Of a stretch of 64,000 bases of DNA, positions 36,229-44,137 are shown in pieces. Source of the stretch: Draconibacterium mangrovi_A (GTDB lineage: Bacteria; Bacteroidota; Bacteroidia; Bacteroidales; Prolixibacteraceae). The position numbers were made by a program, and so were the translations under genes. Location of the stretch: contig NZ_JBBIXN010000001.1 in the NCBI RefSeq assembly GCF_037646455.1, positions 1,736,001-1,800,000 on the forward strand. The letters run 5' to 3'. The notes under the pieces were generated by a model that was not told the origin of the DNA, made no database searches, and saw only the letters and a program-made list of their open reading frames with translations. Position 1 is the stretch's first letter, and each line of letters opens with the position of its first letter.

Positions 36229-36729
36229 ATGAAAACATTAACAACACTTTTCTTTGCGCTTGGGTTGCTGCTGGCCAGTTTGCTGACTTCGGCACAAAGC
36301 AAAGCCGATAAAATTTACGATGCTTTCGATAACAAAGACGGCGTAACCATTTTTACGTTCACCAAAGAAATGACCGACGCTTTTAACATCGATCTGGGTG
36401 ATGATGGCGACGAAAAAAACGTGAGCGGCGATTTGCATAAAATCAGATTTTTATCGTACAATCCGGAAAAAGGTGAGATGAGCGGTGAAGCATTCATGAA
36501 AAAGGCAGTTTCGATGCTGCCTTCGCAATACAAAAAATACGTGGATGAAGATGACGACTCGAACACGGAAATCTGGTTGCTGGGTAAAAGAAAGAAATAC
36601 CAGGAATGCCATGTTTTTGTCCATAACGAAAATCCCGCAGGAAATGAATTTGTGGTTTCGTTTTACGGCGATTTCACGGTGAACGACCTGGAGGGATTAA
36701 AAGCTACCGGGAAAAGTATGTCGGAATAA
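36229..36729 (+). CDS. DUF4252-like secreted protein
   Basis: A 166-residue protein with a signal peptide (about 1-23). The mature part has the DUF4252 pattern: KADKIYDAFDNKDGVTIFTF, a block on FMKKAVSMLP, and EFVVSFYGDFTVNDL near the end. DUF4252 proteins are small exported Bacteroidota proteins of unknown function, often near regulators or sigma factor genes. It lies 115 bp after the PspC gene, with an inverted repeat CACGAAGAC/GTCTTCGTG (36140-36148, 36189-36197) in the gap, and ends at a strong terminator. Confidence 0.75.
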   Translation: MKTLTTLFFALGLLLASLLTSAQSKADKIYDAFDNKDGVTIFTFTKEMTDAFNIDLGDDGDEKNVSGDLHKIRFLSYNPEKGEMSGEAFMKKAVSMLPSQYKKYVDEDDDSNTEIWLLGKRKKYQECHVFVHNENPAGNEFVVSFYGDFTVNDLEGLKATGKSMSE

Positions 36730-36750
36730 ATTAGCTAAGATTTATACTAT

Positions 36751-36789
36751 AAAAGTAGGGGCTCAACACTTGGTTGAGCCCCTACTTTT
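36751..36789. terminator. Strong bidirectional terminator
   Basis: A 17-bp perfect stem (36751-36767 with 36773-36789) and a five-base loop, with A and T runs at the ends, separate the convergent DUF4252 and amylase genes. The right edge touches the amylase stop codon. Confidence 0.93.
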
Positions 36790-39545
36790 TAGCGTACTAT
36801 TATCTTATTATTCTGAACTCGCTTATTTTGGAAAGTACGGACTATGTACATCCTGGGTTCGAACGAATCAACATTCAGGATTTTAGTGTTTGTTTCAGTA
36901 TTGTCCTGAAATATAAGGCGGCCGGTCATTGAATAAACTTCAACTTTATCGATCATTTTGTTAGAAGTAATTTTGAGGATATCTTCCGCCGGATTCGGAT
37001 AAACGCTTATTCGGTGCTCATTTTGCTCAACTTCTGTGATGTCAGTAATCTCATCCTGATCATCAAATTTTCGGGTAGAATACAAACGGTATTCTCCCGG
37101 TTCCAGATTTAAGATTTGATCGCTTTTGGAAAATTCAACTGAATCTCTACTAAAAAATTCGTACCACTTTCCGGTTTCCGGGAAAGTAAGGTTGGCATTC
37201 GCTGGCACAACATCGAAATTTCCCACAGCAAACACATGGTTTTCACCTGAAGTAAGCCTGTAATTTTTAATATAACCGTTAAGACTATACGAATAAGATT
37301 CGGGAGCAAATTCCTCGTAGCATTGTTTCAACTCATGCAGTTTGGCCATTACCTTATACAAGTCGGTACGATCGCTTTGTTCCAGGTATTCCCAATGTGG
37401 TGGTTTTTCACCCAAACGCCCTCCTTCATCAATTGAAATATCATAACCTCGTTCGCCAAACTGCCAGATCATTTTTGGTCCCGGAATTGGAATGTAGAAA
37501 ACCGAGTTTAATTCTATTCTGTCCAGTGCAACAGAAAGTTGTTTAATTGAATAATTGCCTGACGAATTCCCATATTGCAGGTTTTTGTACATCAAACGTT
37601 GTTCGTCATGGCTTTCCATATATGTTACGAGGTTTGGCTGCGACCATCCGCGATTTGAATACACACCCCAGGAGAAATTTGAACTGTATCCCATTGCTGC
37701 TTCAGCATAATCATAATTCATATTTCCCCACAACAAAATTCCATAATTAGCCAGCTCTTTTTCTTCCGAATTATCAGAAAGATGTTCAAAAATGATAAGT
37801 GCATTTGATTTTTGCTTCCATATTTCGTCTGACATTCGTTTTAAATTGGCAATTCGGGAGGCATCGTAGGAACTTCCCCAACTTGATGAATTCCAGGATG
37901 TATTGGAAAAACCTTTTGTAAAGTCGAAACGGAAACCATCTACCTTGTATTCACTCATCCAGAAACTGTTGATTGAATCCACCAGCTCTTTTGTATATAA
38001 ACTTTCGTGGTTAAAGTCGTATCCCCATTGCGCATCCGGATTCTGAAAGTTATGTTCTTCGTTGTACCATGGATTTTCGGCAGAGGGTTGATTTTTGCTG
38101 CTGTTCCAATACATTTGCACAAACGGACTTTGTCCGTAGCTATGATTGAGAACCATATCGAATACCACGGCAATTCCTCGTTGATGACATTCGTCGATCA
38201 GTTCTTTGAGCTTGTTTTTGGGACCATAGTATTTGTCAGGGGCAAAGTAAAACGAAGGGTTATAACCCCAACTGCTATTGCCTTCAAATTCGTTTACCGG
38301 CATCAGTTCCAGAACGTTGATGCGCAGATCTTCCAGGTAGTCCAGTTTATCGATCACAGCCTGGTAAGAATGCTCGCTGGTGAAATCGCGCACCAATAAT
38401 TCGTAGATCACCATTTTGTTTTTGTCGGGCATCTCAAAGTCGTCTATCTGCCAGTTGTAAGACTCCTGTCCGGTTTGCAGGACGGCAGCAATTCCTTCTG
38501 TTTTTCCGGTCGGGTATGAAAGAAGACCGGGATACACGCTGGCGGGAATGTATTGGTCGTTCCACGGATCAACAATTTTTTCGGTGTACGGGTCGGCAAT
38601 TTTTAATTCGCCATCAATCAAATACTGGAAAATATATTCTTTGCCCTTTTGGAGATTAGGGATTTCGAGCCAAAAGGTGTCGCTGTCTTTTTTCATCTGG
38701 TATTCAGACTGTAATTTCCAGTCGTTAAAGTCGCCGATCACAAATACCGACTCTTTTAGAGGAGCGTACAACACCAATGCTGCGGTATTGTCGTCGATGT
38801 AATTGATACCTTTTTTGTAACCGGTGGGTAAAGGTTCGATGGTAACTTCGTTTCGTACAAAAATTTCCATCGAGTCAAAAACAGTAACACCACCGGCAGT
38901 GGCTTCGGCGATTAGCGAGTAATTCCCTCCTGCAGTAAAAGTATAATCCGTAGTAATTTGGGTTCCGGTGTTCTGGGCCAGCATGTTTTCGTCGAGGCAC
39001 AGTTTCAAATCGGCATTAACCGACGATCGTGCGATAAAGGAAATTGCTTCATTCATCTCGAGAATGGATGAGCCTGAAGGTTCGGTAATTTCAACCACCG
39101 GTCCTTCTTCATAAACATCGACGAAAATATCTGTTCCTCCGCTTGCTTTTCCTTCGCGGCTCCCGTCGGCGCTGCGAAAAACAAAAGCCATTTTCAATAT
39201 TTTTTCTGATGAGGGTACTCCATAATAATCAGTTATGTTGGGAGTAACCTGCAGTTCATATATGTTTGCCGACGTTCTGGTCATTTTGGCTTTGGGAACA
39301 TTTGTGTTCCACGAAGCGATCACATATTTCCAGTCGCTGCCCGAAGTGCTCTTGTCAGTAATGACTCCGGTGTGCGCATATACATCGCCGGTGCAGTCTT
39401 TAAGTCCGGCAGTGCCCTGACTGGCATCAAAAATTATTTTTATACTGTTATTGATTACCGGAAATTCGGGGTCTGTTGTTACCTGTGAGTTAGCTGCCAG
39501 GATGGACAAAGTAAAAAGCCAGGCCAGGTATATTTTTTTTGACAT
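36789..39545 (-). CDS. T9SS-secreted GH13 alpha-amylase
   Basis: A 918-residue secreted enzyme for starch or maltodextrin. Signal peptide about 1-20; N-terminal beta domains to about 250; a CBM48-like domain at about 255-335 (VFVIGDFNDWKL); the GH13 barrel at about 375-800; a T9SS type A sorting domain at the end (VYPNPAEDILKITS, then YIVRTF). Catalytic regions: VVFDMVLNH (about 460), DGFRFDF with the nucleophile Asp (about 537), LIIFEH with the acid Glu (about 585) and MESHDE (about 645). It follows the susCDEF genes but is separated by a terminator, so part of the transcripts may stop before it. Confidence 0.92.
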   Translation of the reverse strand: MSKKIYLAWLFTLSILAANSQVTTDPEFPVINNSIKIIFDASQGTAGLKDCTGDVYAHTGVITDKSTSGSDWKYVIASWNTNVPKAKMTRTSANIYELQVTPNITDYYGVPSSEKILKMAFVFRSADGSREGKASGGTDIFVDVYEEGPVVEITEPSGSSILEMNEAISFIARSSVNADLKLCLDENMLAQNTGTQITTDYTFTAGGNYSLIAEATAGGVTVFDSMEIFVRNEVTIEPLPTGYKKGINYIDDNTAALVLYAPLKESVFVIGDFNDWKLQSEYQMKKDSDTFWLEIPNLQKGKEYIFQYLIDGELKIADPYTEKIVDPWNDQYIPASVYPGLLSYPTGKTEGIAAVLQTGQESYNWQIDDFEMPDKNKMVIYELLVRDFTSEHSYQAVIDKLDYLEDLRINVLELMPVNEFEGNSSWGYNPSFYFAPDKYYGPKNKLKELIDECHQRGIAVVFDMVLNHSYGQSPFVQMYWNSSKNQPSAENPWYNEEHNFQNPDAQWGYDFNHESLYTKELVDSINSFWMSEYKVDGFRFDFTKGFSNTSWNSSSWGSSYDASRIANLKRMSDEIWKQKSNALIIFEHLSDNSEEKELANYGILLWGNMNYDYAEAAMGYSSNFSWGVYSNRGWSQPNLVTYMESHDEQRLMYKNLQYGNSSGNYSIKQLSVALDRIELNSVFYIPIPGPKMIWQFGERGYDISIDEGGRLGEKPPHWEYLEQSDRTDLYKVMAKLHELKQCYEEFAPESYSYSLNGYIKNYRLTSGENHVFAVGNFDVVPANANLTFPETGKWYEFFSRDSVEFSKSDQILNLEPGEYRLYSTRKFDDQDEITDITEVEQNEHRISVYPNPAEDILKITSNKMIDKVEVYSMTGRLIFQDNTETNTKILNVDSFEPRMYIVRTFQNKRVQNNKIIVR

Positions 39546-39563
39546 GATTCTTCAGGTTTTTTG

Positions 39564-39603
39564 AAAAAAAGGGCTGTCCATCAGTCGACGGACAACCCTT
39601 TTT
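39564..39603 (-). terminator. Terminator between susF-like and amylase genes
   Basis: GGGCTGTCC at 39571-39579 pairs with GGACAACCC at 39590-39598 (one mismatched pair), flanked by seven A and five T bases. It lies between two co-directional genes, so it may let only some transcripts through to the amylase gene. Confidence 0.8.
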
Positions 39604-39617
39604 ATAATCTAACTAAA

Positions 39618-41435
39618 CTAGTTTTTAGTCATCGTACCTTTCAATGCCCACGGATCGAAAGTAATGGTGTAGTTTCCAGCTTCAGCAACCGAAATGTTCT
39701 CACCATCCTGAACAAGATTATCCAGATCTCCTCCCAAATTCACTGTCCATCCGTTGTTGGCTCTGAACTTAAAAGAAGCGGCAGTAAGATCTAAAGTAAC
39801 AGTAAATACTTTGTTCTCTTCATCCCAGGTCATGTCGGTATCGGTATCCCATCCACCCGGAGTGGCATCACCGATCAAGCCCCAACAATTGGCAATGAAA
39901 GAGTACTCATTTGGTGTGCTCAAATCAAGAACGATAGCATAGTCTGATTCAACTTCAACAGGAATATTTGCTCCATCTTGTTGCAGTTTTCCGTCGTTAT
40001 CGTCGCTTCCGTAGTTGATTCCCCAATCAGATGTTCCTCTGAATTTAAATGACCCTGCTTCACTCAAATGCGTTACTATTCTGAATGTCAGGGATTCGGT
40101 ATCATAAGTCATATTGGTTTGATCACTCCAGCCTCCTGCTGTGGCATCACCAATTACTCCCCAAACTGTTTCAGTCAGCGAGTAAGTCATGTCGCTCAGG
40201 TTGGCACGGATGCGATAATACCCATCGGCCGGAACCGAAATGTTGTTACCCGGATTGGTTAGTCCGCCCGAACCGTCATCGCCAAACGTATGTGCATCGT
40301 CCCAAGTGTGATCGGTAACCAGTTTGATACCGCCTTGTTTCAGCCAAACATAGCCTTCGGCCAAACCATTACTGTTAATAGTAGAAAGGATAAACTCGGC
40401 ATTATCGCTGTTGTCCCAGCCATTGTAATCGCCAACAACCCAGAATTTAGTGATATCGGCGAGCGTAGTGAATGACAATTCCTCGCCAAAGGCGGTACCT
40501 GTGCTGTTAGTCGCAAAAGCACGAACATAGTAAGTGGTGTTTGTTTCCAAACCGGTAAGGTTACTTACAAATTCGCCGGTCCCTGTTCCACCGTCAATTA
40601 CATTATCGGCTGTGCCTGGTTCAGGATTCAATCCCCAAACTAAACCGCGTGCTGAAATATCGGCACCGCCATCATCAGTGACGTTACCACCGGAAACCGC
40701 CGATGTTTTAGTAATTTCGTTAAGCGCAGCAGTTGTTACTTTGGGTAAATCAACCAGAGTTGTAAAGGTTACTTGCTGACCGTAAGCTGTTCCGGCACTG
40801 CTTGTGGCATATGCCCGCACATAGTAGGTGGTATTCCCATGAAGTTCGCTTAGCATGCTTTCGAATGCACCGGTTCCTTCGCCGTCGGTAGTTTTACTGT
40901 CGGCTACTGTCGGATTTTCTGAGGTTCCGAAACAAAGGCCGTAGGCACTAACCGAAGCACCCCCATTCCCGGTAACTTCGCCACCTCCAATAGCCGAATT
41001 CCCTGTTATATCGGTAATTGCAGCTGTAGTAAGAAAGGGTACAACCGGCAAGGTCGTAAAGCTTACTTCTTCGCCGTAAACGGTACCGGCTTCACCAGTA
41101 GCATAAGCCCGGGCATAGTACTTTGTAGCGTAATTTAGTCCCGATAATGTGACGTAGAAGGTCGCATTGGGTGAATCTTCGTTGTAAATGGTTTTGTTGC
41201 CATCAATGGTTGGGCCTTCACTTGTGCTGTAACAAACGCCACGTTCAGTAAAACCATCACCTTCTGCAACTACAAAACCAACAACTGTTGCCGAGTCGGA
41301 AGTAACATTTAAGGTGTTTGCTGTAGATAGAGTTGGTTCAAGCCGAACATCAGCTGTATCTTCTGTACAGGCTGAAAATAGGACAATAGCCACAAGCAAT
41401 GAAGCAAATATGGTTAATATTCTGTTTCGTTTCAT
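39618..41435 (-). CDS. susF: SusF-like starch-binding surface lipoprotein
   Basis: A 605-residue lipoprotein. The start at 41435 (MKRNRILTIF) is chosen because it opens a lipoprotein signal (IVLFSACTED); the frame runs on to 41582 inside susE. After Cys come three about 90-residue fibronectin-III-like repeats, each with the pattern GVCYST/GLCFGT and YYARAYAT/YYVRAYAT. Three SusF/E starch-binding modules follow: VVGDYNGWD, VIGDATAGGW and LIGDATPGGW, each ending in a beta sandwich. The three extra repeats make it longer than Bacteroides SusF. It starts 4 bp behind susE, hence co-translated. Confidence 0.85.
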   Translation of the reverse strand: MKRNRILTIFASLLVAIVLFSACTEDTADVRLEPTLSTANTLNVTSDSATVVGFVVAEGDGFTERGVCYSTSEGPTIDGNKTIYNEDSPNATFYVTLSGLNYATKYYARAYATGEAGTVYGEEVSFTTLPVVPFLTTAAITDITGNSAIGGGEVTGNGGASVSAYGLCFGTSENPTVADSKTTDGEGTGAFESMLSELHGNTTYYVRAYATSSAGTAYGQQVTFTTLVDLPKVTTAALNEITKTSAVSGGNVTDDGGADISARGLVWGLNPEPGTADNVIDGGTGTGEFVSNLTGLETNTTYYVRAFATNSTGTAFGEELSFTTLADITKFWVVGDYNGWDNSDNAEFILSTINSNGLAEGYVWLKQGGIKLVTDHTWDDAHTFGDDGSGGLTNPGNNISVPADGYYRIRANLSDMTYSLTETVWGVIGDATAGGWSDQTNMTYDTESLTFRIVTHLSEAGSFKFRGTSDWGINYGSDDNDGKLQQDGANIPVEVESDYAIVLDLSTPNEYSFIANCWGLIGDATPGGWDTDTDMTWDEENKVFTVTLDLTAASFKFRANNGWTVNLGGDLDNLVQDGENISVAEAGNYTITFDPWALKGTMTKN

Positions 41436-41439
41436 TTTC

Positions 41440-42483
41440 TTAGTTTTTAGTAATTGTTGCACTGTAAGTACTTCCAATGGATAAGGTGATGGTATAATTA
41501 CCGGCTTCATCAATTGGAATATTTTGACTACTGCCACTGTTCCATAAGTTATCCAGGGTGTATTCCGGATGATCATCATCACCCAGTCCGAGGTTAATAG
41601 AGCCGCTCCAGTCGTCGTTTACCCTGAATTTTACGGTACCCACTACCAAGTCAAGTGTAATGCTCCATAGTCCGGTTTGCGGGTCGTATTCCATTTTTTG
41701 GTCCGGAGCATCCCAGCCATTTGGTGTTGCGTCGCCAATCAACCCGATTCTATAATCGAGTAACTCGTAAGTCATATCGTTCAGGTTTACTGATAGTTTG
41801 TGCCATCCTGTAGAAACAGGAGGAATGGCTGCACCATTTTCTTCCAAAACATCATTTCTTCCTCCGTATGTTACGTCGTTGTCAGGATCGTACAGGTTGA
41901 ACGACATGCTTTCGTCGAGTTTCACATAGCCGTCATATTCTCCGTTTCCAAGTGCCGACTCAATTTTTTGCTCAATGCCTGAGTTTAACAGGTCGAGGCG
42001 CGGCAAACCATACAAGGTTACGCTGGCCGTGTGCACTTCCGATATATATTCGAAAGCATCGTCGGCGGCACCGGGAGCACCGGTTCCGGCATCAACCACC
42101 AGGCGAGAGCGAATTCTAAAGTCGAGCGAAGAAACCTCATCTGCAGGAAATTTCTTCAGCAACAATGAATTTAAATCGCTTACTGAAATTTGAAACGAAG
42201 TAGCTTCATTAGAACTCATAATTTGCGTTACATCCGTAAAATTGTCGCCAGTGGCACAGGCTTCAAGAAAATACCGGGCTGAAGCTGTAAAACCGGGATC
42301 GACAGGTGTCCCAACAAACTCAAGAATGTCAGTTCCGTTGTTTCTTTCTAGGGTTAAATCGGGCATCGAAACAAGGGTGGGCGGTGTTGGGTTCTCGGGC
42401 AGAAAAATCTGATCGCCGTCTTTCTCGCAGGCGAAGAGCATACCAAGTAGCCCAACAAAAGTTATATAAATTAATTTCTTCAT
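41440..42483 (-). CDS. susE: SusE-like starch-binding surface lipoprotein
   Basis: A 347-residue lipoprotein (signal MLFACEKDG). The N-terminal Ig-like SusE domain (about 30-160) precedes one weak and one clear starch-binding module (LIGDATPNGWDAPDQ near residue 245). The module shares IGDAT-x-GWD with the next gene. It lies 18 bp behind susD and 4 bp before the susF-like gene. In the Bacteroides Sus system SusE holds malto-oligosaccharides at the cell surface. Confidence 0.88.
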   Translation of the reverse strand: MKKLIYITFVGLLGMLFACEKDGDQIFLPENPTPPTLVSMPDLTLERNNGTDILEFVGTPVDPGFTASARYFLEACATGDNFTDVTQIMSSNEATSFQISVSDLNSLLLKKFPADEVSSLDFRIRSRLVVDAGTGAPGAADDAFEYISEVHTASVTLYGLPRLDLLNSGIEQKIESALGNGEYDGYVKLDESMSFNLYDPDNDVTYGGRNDVLEENGAAIPPVSTGWHKLSVNLNDMTYELLDYRIGLIGDATPNGWDAPDQKMEYDPQTGLWSITLDLVVGTVKFRVNDDWSGSINLGLGDDDHPEYTLDNLWNSGSSQNIPIDEAGNYTITLSIGSTYSATITKN

Positions 42484-42501
42484 TTTTAATGCTTTTTACG
42501 A

Positions 42502-44118
42502 TTAATAACCAGTGTTTTGTTGAATGTTACTGTTGGCCGAAACTTCATCACCCGGAATTGGGAAAAGATTGAGGTGATTGCTGGTAGCAGCACCATCAAA
42601 TACTCCGCCTTTCCATTGCCAGTTATAAGTGCCATCAGTAAATTGACCAAAACGAATCAAATCGGTTCTGCGTTGTGCTTCGTAGTAAAACTCACGGCCC
42701 CGTTCGTTGAGAATGAATTGTGACGTCAGTTCATTGGCAGTAATATTTCCATCAGTATTTCCGTAGGCACGTTCGCGAATAATGTTAATGTCTGAAACCG
42801 CTTCGTTTGTATTTCCCATGTTGAAATTCGCTTCAGCCCGCATCAGGTAAGCATCGGCCAAACGGAAGATCGGGAAATCGGTACAGGCATAAGCTGCATT
42901 GTAATTTGCCGGTTGCGATCCGTCGTGATTTAACGCAGTGAATTTATAAACTCCAATTCCGTAATCACCACTCGATGAGGCACTCGGGATATCGAGACTC
43001 AGTTTCATTTTCATGAAGGTGCGCTTATCTTTGGCTTTCGAGAATTCCACATCCGTCATATCAATCGGGCCGCCGTATGTAGCCAGTGTATCCACTAAAA
43101 TATTCATGAAATCTATACGGGCACGGTTACCATTCCAGTTGGTGTTCGATGTTAAACCGTGGTAATCTTCTGCCCTAATGTAGGTTGCATCGCTGCTCGA
43201 TTCAATAATAAAGGTGGTTCCAACATAACCTTGTGTATGTTCACCATCTTGTTCCCAGGCAAAAATCATCTCGGGATTAGTGGGATAATCATTATCGGCA
43301 CTAAAGTTCTGACGATAATCTTCGGCTAAAGCATATGCTCCGCTGTTAATTACCTTATTGCAATACGTTTTACAGTCGTCCCAATGTGCGGTTCCGGTAT
43401 AAACTTCTGCATTCAGATATGTTCTGGCTAAAAGCATCCAAACAGCACCTTTGTCGGCTTGTGGGTACGTTCCGTTGCCGGCCTCGGGTAGAATTTCCTC
43501 GATAGCTTTTAATTCCGATAATACATAATCGAACAATTGTGCGCGTTGAATTTGTTCAGGGTAAAATTTACCTACTCCATCTTCTTCGGTTGTATACGGA
43601 GGATTTCCGAAGAGATCCATGAACCAATAGTAAGCCAGTGCTCTTAAAAAGCGTGCCTCGGCATTGTATTGAACCACCTGAGGATCTGTATCGTCTTTGG
43701 TTAAGGCGATAAAATCGTTAGCATAGGTAATACTTAATCCCAGACGCTGGTAAAGTGCGGTAAGGAAAGGATTACTCGGACTCCAGGTTTGTGTATTCAA
43801 ATCGGCAATACCTATGTCGCCCCAGGCGCAAATGGCTTCATCGGTTGTAATCTCCTGGAGGTTCCACAGTGCCCTCATCGTAGTAAAGAAGTTCTCGTCG
43901 GATGCACTAATATCGGCACCTCCATTTGCTCCCTGACCTGCAATAATGAAGCTGGCATAAATTTTTCCAAGAACCTGTGGCATATAAGCCGGGTCGTCTC
44001 CAAGGTTACCAGCCATAATTATATCTGGATCTTTCGGGGTTACATCCAAGTCATCAACACAGGCTGTCATCAGCACGGTCGATAGTAACAGTATAAATAT
44101 TGATTTTAACTTATTCAT
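42502..44118 (-). CDS. susD: SusD/RagB family surface lipoprotein
   Basis: A 538-residue lipoprotein (signal ending LMTACVDDLDV). TPR-like helices and the SusD core are evident: EARFLRALAYYWFMDLFGNPP near residue 155 in two parts, FPIFRLADAYLMRAEANF near 410 and the C-terminal DLIRFGQFTDG. It forms the lid on SusC and captures malto-oligosaccharides. It lies 19 bp behind susC and 18 bp before susE in the usual order. Substrate is inferred from the surrounding amylases and phosphorylase. Confidence 0.95.
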   Translation of the reverse strand: MNKLKSIFILLLSTVLMTACVDDLDVTPKDPDIIMAGNLGDDPAYMPQVLGKIYASFIIAGQGANGGADISASDENFFTTMRALWNLQEITTDEAICAWGDIGIADLNTQTWSPSNPFLTALYQRLGLSITYANDFIALTKDDTDPQVVQYNAEARFLRALAYYWFMDLFGNPPYTTEEDGVGKFYPEQIQRAQLFDYVLSELKAIEEILPEAGNGTYPQADKGAVWMLLARTYLNAEVYTGTAHWDDCKTYCNKVINSGAYALAEDYRQNFSADNDYPTNPEMIFAWEQDGEHTQGYVGTTFIIESSSDATYIRAEDYHGLTSNTNWNGNRARIDFMNILVDTLATYGGPIDMTDVEFSKAKDKRTFMKMKLSLDIPSASSSGDYGIGVYKFTALNHDGSQPANYNAAYACTDFPIFRLADAYLMRAEANFNMGNTNEAVSDINIIRERAYGNTDGNITANELTSQFILNERGREFYYEAQRRTDLIRFGQFTDGTYNWQWKGGVFDGAATSNHLNLFPIPGDEVSANSNIQQNTGY

Positions 44119-44137
44119 TGCTAATTATTTTTAAGGG

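Noticed and set aside
41436..41582. Upstream extension of the susF-like gene
   Set aside because: It overlaps the end of susE by the whole extension and would bury the lipoprotein signal that starts at 41435.
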